A stretch of 64,000 nt of DNA, taken from assembly GCA_016584495.1 (NCBI GenBank), contig WAID01000003.1, positions 6,404,501 to 6,468,500 on the forward strand, read 5' to 3'. The notes beneath the pieces were generated by a model. The model ran no database searches and was not told the DNA's origin. It saw nothing but the letters and a program-made list of their open reading frames with translations. A program made the position numbers and the translations under genes. Shown piece after piece: positions 12,979 to 23,586 of the stretch. Origin of the DNA: Celoporthe dispersa. Taxonomy: Eukaryota > Ascomycota > Sordariomycetes > Diaporthales > Cryphonectriaceae. Positions within the stretch are counted from its first letter, which is position 1, and every line of letters begins with the position of its first letter.

Positions 12979-15064
12979 CTAGACGCCGAAACCGCTGGCA
13001 AAGACAGACGACACCTTGCCACCGCGCCGCCCACCCCTCCCGCGCCCACGGCCGGGTCCGCGGCTCATACGAGGAGCCCGTGGGCAGGTCGGTCTCGTCG
13101 ATGACATCAGGGTCGATGCCGACACCATATTTTGCGCCGGGGTTGGGCTCCTCCTTGTGGTGTCTGCCCTTGTCCTTGGCTGCCGCCGCAGAGGAGGAGC
13201 CGTTCGGGCCGCCGGCCATCTCGCCGTCCCCGCCGTGTCCGGGCGGTTGAACCTTGCCCTTGTCCCTGCCGATGGGGTCGCCCTTCCTCCTGCCCAGCAG
13301 CTCGTCGCGCTTCCTCTTCGCCTCGGCGGCGAGCTCCTCCTCGAGGCGCCTCGTCTCGGCCTCGCGCTCCTCCCGCAGGCGGGCGAGCTCGTCCTCGATA
13401 ACACTGGAGTCCTCGAGGCCGTCCGCCCCGCCGACCGCGTCTAGGTCCATCGCGGTGTCCTTCTCCCCGATGATACACTTGTTCACACCGATGGGGTTGG
13501 CACGCTCCTCGCGGTTGAACTTGAGCTTGATCTGCCGCCTGGTCCTGTTGCCGCCGAACATCTTGGAGATCATGTTGAAGTCGGTGCCGAACATGCGCAG
13601 GCCGTGATAGAACTTGGCCGTCTCCTCGTTGGTCCAGTTGCTCTTCGGCGGCAGCCGCTTCATATGCGACTGCTGGTTGACGCGGTTGCTGAACTCGTTC
13701 TCCTCCCTGACCTCGAGCTCGCCGCGGTTCCTCGCCGCCTCGGCGTGGCGGTCGTACTGCGCCGACTCCTCGTTCGCAACAATCTGGCCGTTCAGGACGC
13801 GGATGGAGATGCCTGTAGGCAGGTCATGGGCCGGGGACGGCGGGGCCTGTGTCGGTGCAGGAGACGAGGTGTTGGGGACCGGTGTGCCGGCCTCTGAGCC
13901 CTCCTTGGGTAGGTCTTCGCCCTCCAGCAGCTTGCCCTGTCTGACGAGACGCTGTTTCAAGGCGTCGCGCTTCTTCTCAAGATCAGCCTCCCGGATCTTG
14001 TGGCCGTCTTTCCATCTCTTGCCCGTCTTGATATCTCTGGTCAGCTCCCCCACCGTCATAGTCATGGGATCGATCTGAAGGTGCTCCGCGTCCTCTGGCG
14101 TGACCGATCGCTTGCGGCGCTTCGTCTTGGACTTGCCAGGCTCGGCATCCTCCGCCTCGGTGTCTTGGGCGTCAGCCTCTGGGCCGTCCCCGTCGACATG
14201 GTCAGCCGTCCTGCGCTTCCTGTTGGGTTTGCGCTTTGAAGTCGCGCTCTCGGCATCTTCAGCGCCCTCTTGCTGAGGTTGGTCATCCGCCCCGTTTGTA
14301 ACAACCTTCTTCTTTCGCGGCGCTCTTTTCTTCCTGGTCGCATCTGCTGCACCTGCGCCGGTCTCCGCCTCGCCCTCGCCCGCGGCGGCCGCTGTCTTGC
14401 GCTTCCTGGGCTGTCGAGGTGCTTGCTTCTTGGTCTTTGCGGGCGCTGTGCTGGTGCTTGCCTCGGCTTCCTCACCGTCGGCAGGAGGAGCGGGCACGGG
14501 AAGAGTTGTGGGAGTGGGAGGGCCTTCGGGCGCGGTAGTCTCGGCAGCGGGCTGTGGTTTCCAGGCCGACTTTGCTCGCCCGGTACTGGTGGTGCTCCTG
14601 CCACGAGCTGCGGATTTGGTCACGGTCGCAGGTGGAGCCTCAGATATGCTGGTCGCCGCTGCCGCCTCGGCCGCTTGTTCCGCAGGCTCAGCAGGTTGCT
14701 CTGCCTGTGGTGTGCCTGCTGCCAGGGCCTCGCCGGCTGGCGCAACCCGACGCGCTTCGGGGCTCTTGGACGCTGTCGCACGTGTAGTTATGCCTTGTGC
14801 CGTATTCGTACCCGTGGGTACCACGTCGGTCGCGGTCGTCTCGACAGGCTTCTCGGGCCTCGACTCAGCGGTGGCTGGTGGAGTCACAACGTCTCGAGGG
14901 GGGGTTGGGGTGAGTTCCTGAGCAGGCGATGCGCTGGACTGCGCGCCGGCAGCCTGTGGTTGCGCTGAGGACTGTGCGGCCAGGTTCGGCGCGGGCCTTC
15001 GTCTGGCAATGGGCGCCTTGGGCTTGAAGGCGCCCGCGCCGGGCTTCTTCAGCATCGAACTCAT
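12979..15064 (-). CDS. bdp1: TFIIIB subunit B'' (Bdp1), RNA polymerase III initiation factor
   Basis: Bdp1 joins TBP and Brf1 to form TFIIIB, which recruits RNA polymerase III to tRNA, 5S and U6 genes. The start at 15064 gives MSSMLKKPGAGAFKPKAP, a typical fungal Bdp1 N-terminus. A Pro/Ala/Thr-rich region with Lys/Arg clusters follows, then the diagnostic extended SANT/Myb domain near residues 470-520 (SNWTNEETAKFYHGLRMFG, FNMISKMFGGNRTRRQIK, LKFNREE), flanked by a coiled, charged segment (LREEREAETRRLEEEL). The frame that encodes the SANT domain runs on to 12797 with an atypical tail. A tail ending RGGKVSSVFASGFGV, stop at 12979, lies in the next frame and resembles the Gly/Arg-rich FASGFG ending of fungal Bdp1. 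One extra base near 13050-13066 would join the two, giving about 694 residues. Intronless. Divergent from bre1. Confidence 0.88.
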
Positions 15065-15737
15065 CCTGCAGGCTCAGCTCGTTCAGCCTCCGTCTTTCAA
15101 GTATCTCTGTGTACTAGCGTCCAGCGGCTTGATCTTCATGGCAACCGATCGTTCATCGAGGAGCCAGCGCAGTCGATTATCCAGCGGTCGGAAGTTGCGG
15201 GCACGGCGCGGACGGGGTGCAGGCCTGGTACGCTGCCTGCTGCTTTGGTGGGATGCAGGAACCAAACGTCAACGATGCGGATAAAGTCGATCTCTGAACG
15301 CGACAGCCACATTTTGGTGGGGACTGACAAGCACCCCCCTGGCGGCGGGGGGCCGGGGCTGCTAGTGCCTCCGCGTTGACTCGGCAGGGGCTGCTAACAG
15401 CCTGATAAGCAACCCCCCCCTTCTGTGGCCAGATCGATACTAGCCCGAATCTGCCGCCTAGCGCATTCCGACGCCTGGTTTCCGGTCCAAGTCTGCAACT
15501 GTCGCTCTCTGCTCTAGGCGTGAAAACTCTCCTCCATTCTCCCCAAAGCCAACGTCGGACGCTGGCCACCACTCCACCCGTCAGCCTTGGATCGAGGACC
15601 ACCACGACGACATCACCCAGGGCATCGCCAGGTCAGCGTGCACTCCCGGAAAACCCCATGACAGTCTCATCCACCCATCGGTCCTTCTGAGTCGCACCGC
15701 GCTGGCCCTCTGCGCAGCCTGATTGCCGGCTTTTTCC
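15065..15737. promoter_or_regulatory. Shared divergent promoter region of bdp1 and bre1
   Basis: The two start codons face away from each other across 673 bp, so both promoters must lie here. I see no clear TATA box; GC-rich blocks alternate with short C runs. Inferred from gene orientation only. Confidence 0.55.
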
Positions 15738-18527
15738 ATGCCTGTTGCCACCTCTCCCTCAGCCCTTCTCCCTACCTCTCCTATCGTCAAGATGGAGGAC
15801 AGGAAGAGACCCATCAGCAGCGCCGAGGACTCGGCCCCGCCAAGCAAGCGACAGCAGGTCAATGGAAGCAGCAAGTCGCGTGACGATGCTGGCGACGAGG
15901 CCTGGATCGAGGTGAGTCTGGACCCCCCTCCCCCCTCCAAAATCATTCTCTTGTCAGGGACACACCGTCCCTCCCTCCCTACCACAAATCCACATACACA
16001 CGTACACCTCTGCATTGGATATCTGCTGTGCAGTATGCGAAGATGATGGCGCCGTTATCCTCTGATCCTTGGGGCCCGAGTCACCATGAGCGTCTGCTCA
16101 GTCGTTCAGTGCTAATGCGTGGCTTGCTGGCCTCAGCATGCCGGGCTGTCAGGTCCACAAATGCTCCCCCACAGTCGACGGGCATTCTCGTCCACCTGTC
16201 CCTGAATGGTCGCTACACTTTCCAAATCATCCCACCGAGATTCCCGATCGAACATGGAGGCTGACTGTTGGGTTTTCTCAGAGCTATCAAAAGGATGCCA
16301 TCTACCGGCAGATGCTCGAGTACAAGAGAGAAAAAACGCGCCTGGAATCCCGCCTGGAGGATTTGAGCAAACAGTACGAATACTACGATGACCACCTAAG
16401 AATCGTCGATGCCTGGTGGCTGCAGGTGAGACGCAGAATTCTCTCTCGTGGGCTTACACGCTGCTGACATCATAAAGCTCCTGCAAGAAGTCCAGCTCTC
16501 GGCAGAAGGTATCATAACTGATGATAATGGAGGTAAGACCTACACCTTAGAGATTCCCCTCCCCCCTCCCTCCGCCCCCTTCTCTCCCTCTCTGTCTCGC
16601 GCGCGCGCGCGTGCGTGGGCCCATCACTGGTGCTGACCAGCTCCTGCTTCCAGATATCAAACCTTCAACAGGTCTTGGGTTTCAGGACAGCCCGTCTTTC
16701 AAGAGTCACCTGTCAGAGAAAGCAAGTAGCATCAAATCAGCCCTCGATTCCCTGTTCCGGCGTTTAGCGGCCAACAAAGGCGACGTGAAGCCTGATGTTG
16801 CCGACCTCGAGTCCAAAGTCAAGACGCTATTAGCAAAGCAGAAGGAGGACAAAAGTCCAGCTGGAGGGCCTCATACAAAAGAAGGATGAGCTGTCTGCAA
16901 GTTTGGACGCGGCCATGCTGCGCGCCGTCAAGGCCGAGAAGAAACTCGACAGGGCCAAGAGCGCCCAGGTCCAGAAGATGGAGCAGCAGGCCATAGGTCA
17001 GGCGCTCAATCGCCCGTCCCCAGCTGCAGAAGACAAGAACGGAACCGGCCCCGGCCCAACCACTGGCAATGACGAAGCACTACGGCTCAAATATGAGGAG
17101 GCGACGGCTGGTGAGACAAGACTCAAGGCCCAGCTGGACGCGGCAATGTCGGAGATCAAGACGCTGAAGGAGGAGAACTCTGCCCTCCAGATGCGCCGGG
17201 AGGGCGCCTCGGACGAGGACTTTGTGCGCACGGATGTCTTCAAGGCCTTCAAGGGTCAGAACGAGGATCTGATCAAGAGGGTCAACGACCTGGAGGTCAT
17301 CAACAAGCAACTACGACACGAGGCCGAGAGGCTACAGGCTGAGCGGTCGTCCTTCCGGACCCAACTGGAGCGCGAGGCACAGGCCGTCACTGCGGATCTT
17401 GAGGACCAGATATTGTCGAGGGACCAGGATCTCACCCGAATCCGTTCGGCCAGGGACGAGCTGCTCGCGGAGCTAGGTGTGCGGAAGAACGCGCAGGATC
17501 AGGAGCGCACGTCTATTGAGAACATGAAGGAGCTGGTCGGGGCGAAAGAAGATCGGATCTCTGCCCTGGAAATGGAGCTCGAACGACTGCGCCCGGATGC
17601 AGACGCCATGATGTCTGGGAGCGACCCCGATCTGGAGGCGCTCGGCCCCGAGGAGCTGCGCCAACAGTACACCAAGCTGAAGAGAGAGCTCGAGGCGCTC
17701 GCGCAGGAGCTGCCAGCCATCGAAAAAGGCCTACAAGCGGTCTATGACACTCTCCCAAAAGAAGGTCATGGATCAGGTTGCGGCGGAAGAACGCATGTCG
17801 ATACTGATCCAAGAGAAGAGCAAGGCCGACCAGAAGTACTTTGCTGCGCGCAAAGATGCCGACATTCGCAACAACGAGATCAAGACACTTCGGCAACAAA
17901 ACGGCAAGAGCTCGGAGATCATCGCAGCATTGAAGGACCATGATTCGCAGGCTCGCACGCTCAACAGCAACCTGGAAAAACAGCTCACGGACTTGAAGCA
18001 GTCCAACATTGCCATTGTGGAGGAGAACCGCACACTCAAATTGTCAACGACCGAGGCGGTCCGCCGGGCCGACCAGGTCAAGACGCAGATTGTCGAGCTT
18101 CAAAACCTGGTCAAGTCCAAGGACGCAATAGCGGTCAATGTCAAAGAGCAGGCCAATATCTACCAGGTCGAGGTCGAGAAGCTGAAGAAGCGGGTTGAGA
18201 GTGCCCACAAGGAGCGTGATACCTGGAAGAAGAAGAGCCTCAGCAACATCTCTCCAGGCGAAGAGCTGCTGAATGTGAGTTGCGCCTGGATCCCTTGGTC
18301 ATTTTGTGACATCTCACTGATATATGACACAGAACATTCTCTGGTGTAATGTCTGCCGCAAAGACCGCAACGACAGGGTAATCACGACATGTGGCCACAT
18401 CCTCTGTAAGAACTGCGCAGAGGATCGAATCATCAACCGCATGCGAGGCTGTCCCATTTGTACCACGAGATACGACAAGAATAATATCGTGCCGATATAC
18501 CTGACTTCAGCAGATGAGGAGGCATAA
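15738..18527 (+). CDS. bre1: E3 ubiquitin-protein ligase Bre1 (histone H2B monoubiquitylation)
   Basis: Bre1 works with Rad6 to monoubiquitylate histone H2B, a step linked to transcription elongation and H3K4 methylation. Exons: 15738-15911, 16282-16425, 16478-16532, 16654-18274 and 18333-18527. The N-terminus reads MEDRKRPISSAEDSAPPSKR after a short lead; the start could also be the Met at 15792. Next comes YQKDAIYRQMLEYKREK...IVDAWWLQ, then about 500 residues of coiled coil. The last exon is the C-terminal RING: CNVCRKDRNDRVITTCGHIL then CKNCAEDRI and CPIC, with the C3HC4 ligands intact, ending YLTSADEEA. Two frame breaks occur in exon 4: an extra base in the A4 run at 16851-16854 (before VQLEGLIQKKDEL) and one at 17723-17729 (before AYKRSMTLSQKKV). 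Correcting both gives about 728 residues, normal for Bre1. Intron 1 is unusually long (370 bp) and could hide an alternative exon. Confidence 0.93.
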
Positions 18528-19328
18528 GAGGTTCCATCAACCGAGACGATGGATGTGTCCTTGGAACGTCTCCTAGACCGGTCGACAACCATCGAGTCCA
18601 GCGCGGGATCTGGAATTGGGAACATGGGAGCAACCCTCCTCGTTGTGTCAGTACGGATGGCGCAGTTAGAGATTATTTGACTCGCCCTAGCGAAGGGTGG
18701 CGTCTGTGTATTTTTTCTGTTCCTTTTCCTTTTTTTTTTTTTTTTTTTGCCAAGTCCCAGGAACGAAGCCGTACATACCAATACCTGAGGCAGAACCTCA
18801 GAAAAGAGGGAAGGGCGGTCATCTGCGTTTGAGGGGCGCGTATGGCAGGTTGTGTGCATGTACATTGAAACTGTTTGAGTTGGGAAAGAGAAGTGCCCAG
18901 GGCACGGAACGGGCGGCACAGTCATGATCAGGCAGGCAGGCGTCTTTTGAGCGTGGAGGCTTGATTACTTGGTGGGGGGTTTCTGGATGGGCTCAGGGCA
19001 TGCAGATGGATATCGGCCGGGGCCAAAACAAGCCTTGCGAGAAGAAAGAAGAGGGAAAAAAAAGAAGGAAAAAAGGGGCTGTTTTCAGAATACTACCCGT
19101 CCTAGGGCAAAGCGTCACAGCACATTGTGTAGGAGCGTAGTTAGTATATGTACAGCACTCTTCCGAAAGCCGTATAGGAAAGGGCCAGTGATCATTTTAT
19201 CCATGGGCTATGTCTATAGCCAGACAAAAAAAAAAAGGCCCTCTCAGGCTCATGGTTGTGTGTCCATACCAAGCTGTGTGTGTGTGTGTTATGTGCGTGC
19301 TACCAGGCGCCTCGTGGTTCTCTCCCCC
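18528..19328. other. Convergent intergenic between bre1 and the SARAF gene
   Basis: About 800 bp with a poly-T run near 18731-18748 and A/G-rich tracts around 19040-19075. No gene recognised; it probably carries the 3' UTRs of both neighbours. Confidence 0.5.
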
Positions 19329-20134
19329 TCAACGCCGGCTGGTCGAGCCGAAACCAGTACTCTCATACCGCGAACTGCTCACCCCCGATCCGCTGCCTGA
19401 TGATCTTCCCGGCGAGTCCGACCTTGACGGAGCAGATGCGCCGCTTGTCCTGGTGCTCCCGGACCCAGGGGTCCCGAACCACGAACTGCTCGGTGCCGGG
19501 GGGTTGTTGTTATTGTTGTTCCGCGACCGACTTCCCGCATAGTACCCAGCAGCTGCCCCAGCGGCGCCGCTGAGGATATTGCTCTGCCAGTTGCTCCCGC
19601 GAGATGAGCTGCCGCCGCCGCCGCCGCCGCCCGTTGTCCTCGAGCTGCTACCTGTAGACTTCCGCGGGTAACTCCGACCACCACCACCACCACCTGGGTA
19701 AGGCGGTGGTGGGTCATCCCATCCACCACCACCGCCTCCTCCTCCTCCTCCTCCACCACCGGTGATACGACGTGGCGCCCTGGGATTCCCGGGGCGGTTC
19801 GGTGAGAACAACTCCTGCATGAGGGCGTACGCGATCCACAAGGCCACGGCCCCAAAGACGAGCCAGAACAGCGCGACGAAAAGCCAGTCCCTACCACCAC
19901 CGCCGCTGTCCGACTTGCCGAGGTGGGCGTGGTGGCCCTTGGCGGGCCGATGGCCCCATCTCTCCCTCGCCCAGCTGGGTGAGGGCGAGGCGGTACTCGA
20001 CGCCGCAGGAGCCCTTGAGGATGTAAGGGTCGTCTGGGCTGGCGTAGCCCTCGCAGATCACATCGGTCGAGCCTATTTTTTTTAAAAAAAAAAAAGAAAA
20101 CATCAGGTGAAATGTCAGCTTGATGGCCTCCCTT

Positions 20135-20165
<31 letters not shown>

Positions 20166-20552
20166 AACCAACTTTTGGAACGTTCTCTCGTTGGTAGACG
20201 AATGGAGGGACACGCACCTAGTTTCAGCTCTGGGGGTAGCTGCGCGGTGCAGCTCCACTGGATATCCTCCGAGTCGTAGCCCGAGCCGCTGTTCTCGCAG
20301 CGCATGATGTCGACGGTGTACTTGTCGCAGAGAGCCGGGGAGGAGATGCACTGGAGCTGCGGGATGGCGGCGACGCGGCGGTGCGAGGTCTGGCGGTCGG
20401 CGCGTAGGGTGATGGACTCGACCTGGGAGAGGGAGGATGGCGTCGCGGGGTCTGGCGGCCGCGACGGGGGAGGGCAGGAGGGAGAGGAGGAGTGCCACGG
20501 TGGACATCATCGCCGCGGCGGGGGAGGAGGACCAGGTCGGGTTGAGGTGCAT
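19329..20552 (-). CDS. SARAF-type (TMEM66) ER membrane regulator of calcium entry
   Basis: In animals SARAF is an ER membrane protein that damps store-operated calcium entry. Two exons: 20218-20552 and 19329-20072. The first has a signal peptide (MMSTVALLLSLLPSPVAAA, start at 20552 or the tandem Mets at 20510/20507). The family's luminal Cys-rich block follows: ITLRADRQTSHRRVAAIPQL, SPALCDKYTVDIMRCENSGS, DIQWSCTAQLPPELKLG, then STDVICEGYASPDDPYILKG and SCGVEYRLALTQLGE. One TM segment (DWLFVALFWLVFGAVALWIA) leads into a cytosolic tail of Gly runs and Ser/Asn/Arg, ending SSRYESTGFGSTSRR, typical of fungal members. Two frame breaks need correcting, one extra base each, near 20425-20433 and at 19964-19966. 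That gives about 358 residues. Family assignment rests on the luminal block; the calcium role in fungi is inferred. Confidence 0.88.
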
Positions 20553-23500
20553 GATGGGCGGTTAGGTAGAGAAAGAAGGGGTGCCCGGTGGTCTTTTCGA
20601 GATATGACGGGGGGCTTCGCTCGCCTGGGGAGGATGGCCAGCTCCGGGGAGGGCTTTTGATGAGATGGACCCTAGAAGGCTCTGCAGGAGATGCAACATC
20701 CAGGAGACCCAGCCATCTGCCCCTTGGCTCTTGTGTTGTGTTGTATACGCTCAAGATCTGAAGGAAAAGAGCCCAAGGAGAATTTGTTGAGGTTGAATAA
20801 AGTAGCACATGTAAGGCAGCTTTGTAGGTAAGACATCAACCCCTGTCCAGCGTGTTTGCGGTTGAGAGGCAGTGACGTATGTGGGGTAAGGTGGCTTGCT
20901 GCCATCTCAGCGATTGAGCTGCATTAGCACGTGGAAGGGACTCTCTCTGCCCATCTTCTTTGGCAGGGAACAACAGCACACCTCACTCAGGATATCCACT
21001 GACAAAAAGGGCCAAGTGTGATAATTTAGAGATTGGTTAGTAAAGGCCATCTCTTATGCATCCTTCTCTATGAGATGGGTTACTTTCAACACAGCACCTG
21101 AGGTGACATGCTGCGGCAGACCTATCTTGCATCGTGGTTTCTCTCTTGTTTCTTCTTCTTTTTTGACTTCTTCCACATGTATGAACTGGTGCGTTCCTGT
21201 CCTTTTGTATACCTCTCGATGTATCTGTCTTGAAAAGAGAGAAAGGAAAGAGAAAAGGAAAACAGGCAGGGGCGGACATCCTTTGGCTCGACATCTCCGA
21301 ACCCACGCATCGTACTGCTTACCTGGGCAGCCGGGTCATCACCACTCATGATGACGAGGCTTGGATGAGGGCTTCCGGCTCCTGCATGGGAGAGTTGGTG
21401 CTTTCCCCCTGGCCCTGGGGACAGACCACCTGTTCTCCAGGTCCCTCCGAAGCCGCGGACGACTGCAGATCTCCTCTCTTGCTTGATCCTGCGCGACCGC
21501 CCGTGATCCTCTCGAGATCCTGTATTGGCCTGCCAAAGGTGAGCTTGTAGGAGAAACACGCGAGATATTCCGAGATATTGGATCCATAGAGGGAGACATC
21601 GGGCGACGGGCTTGCATGCAGGCAGCTGTGCTTACCTGCTCATCTGCTTGGCAGGCGGAAGGAAACGCGGGTCGGTCGGAGCACGTACATGTTACCCGAA
21701 TCCCGTGCGTGAAGCAGATCCTACTATGGCTCACACGTGGAGAGCGGCCAGTGTCCTCCAATCATCATAGAGGATTCTTACACCCCCCCTCGACTCGGAC
21801 TCGGAGCGAGAACGAACGAGACCCGCTCATGCAGGGCCCGTGTGCCTGTTTTAGGAGGGAGGCAGGAGGTACAAAGGACATAGCAGAGTATCTCCTCCGC
21901 GCAGTCGGATATGAGGACCTGGAAGGAAGAAAGAGTACCTCTTCTCGCCTGCCAACGTCTTGTCTGGTTTTTTTGGGTTTTTATTTTGGGTTCCTTTTCG
22001 GATGGCCGTGCGGTGCAGATCAAGGTGGGTGTGCGTGCCTCTGACCGACCGTCCGCGGACACCTGTTAAAGCGATTGCCATATGTATCAATGGATTCATG
22101 TTGGGCTGGACGGTGGTCACTATCGGATGCGCGTGCCGCGTAGTCTGTAGACAACGAGTAGTGAATAAATTGTAGTGGTACTATCGTCGAGCCGCGTGTT
22201 GTGGTGGAACCGCCCCCGCCCCCCGCGGAACCGATTCCTGGTGCAGGGACGACGGGACAGCTTCTAGAGAATTCTTGGGGGACCCTTCTTACCTACCCGG
22301 GGTGCCATAATGCATGCATGCATACTGCTGGGTGTTCCTGTAGTATTGCGTCCACACAGCACAGCCGGCAGCTCTCGCCTGAGGCTCTGCTGAGGAGAGT
22401 GTGCAGCACAACCACATCTCATGTCCTCCCATCGCCGTGGATTCAGCGTGCCAGATGAGCCTACCTACTTGTCTGGTAAAGCCATGACTCCCCACCGAGG
22501 CCTTGCCCTACCCCCTTGACGGCGATACCGAACCCGTTCGCTTACTATCACCTGAGACAACTGCGCATCCTGTTGCCTTTTTTTTCCCTTTTTCGGAGGA
22601 TTGTACGGTAGATATCTCGAGGGATCGGCCAAGAGTCATAGGATAATAAGCAGCGTACGAGATGTGCTGAGTAGTATCGAGGTAGTATCTGCTCTGCTTG
22701 GAGAGAGAGCGAGAGAGATAGCAAGCAAGGTGCCTTGGTGGTTCTAGTACTACAGGGGGTACATGGTAGAACCCCGCTGCTGGCCCGCCTGCAGCAGCGA
22801 AAAGACAGGGACCAGGGCTATCGCGGGCTTGGGCAGGTGCCATGGGATTGACATGGGGGTTTCCTCATGGATAACACGCCTCGGGGTCTCGACTTTCCCC
22901 GCTGTCCGATTTCCTCACCAGAGAGAGACATGGCCATGTATCGACAGGAATTGCCTGCACGCGCCGCACACCTTGGCGCCTGGCCCACCTGGCAATCAGA
23001 AAGAAGAGAAGGAAAAGGAGGAGGGAGAAGAGGAAGAAGAAAAGGGAAAAAAAAAACAGAGGGGCGACTTGGATTTCGGCTCCTGTTGTGACTACGGATT
23101 TCATCCTCCCTAGTCCGAATGGTTCGGGCCCGACGAATCTGAATTCAAAAGACAAAACCAACCCAGATTCCCCCGCGGACTCACACACACCACGACCTCT
23201 CCTCCTTACTCTAGCCTCTCATCTGCAGGGCTGCACTGTGGTTGCTGTTCTTTTTCTTTTCCCCTTCCCTGTTCATCTCACAATATCTGGCTTTTACCTG
23301 TGCAGTTTTTATATCCAAGTGTTTCCCGCCTCTGTTGAGATCCTGCATCTCAACTGTGTCTCTGCCGATACATGGTTGAATCTCGGGAGATCTGTTGATA
23401 TCAGTCAGGCGAAGGGACGTGAAAGAACATAGGTTTCAACACACACACCCACACGCACACACACACTTGCACATATCTAAAGGACCTCACCTGAAGGCGC

Positions 23501-23586
23501 GGCTCTAGTCGCCTGACCGTTGTGTGGCCTCCCGCCACCCACCAACACACAAACATACACCCCCCCCCTCTCCCCCCTTCACAGAT
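20553..23586. other. Gene-free stretch upstream of the ABC transporter
   Basis: About 3 kb without a recognisable gene. The part near the SARAF start is its promoter. From about 23140 the sequence turns C/A-rich with CA repeats at 23430-23475, forming the likely promoter and leader of the transporter. Short frames here have no protein-like composition. Confidence 0.5.
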
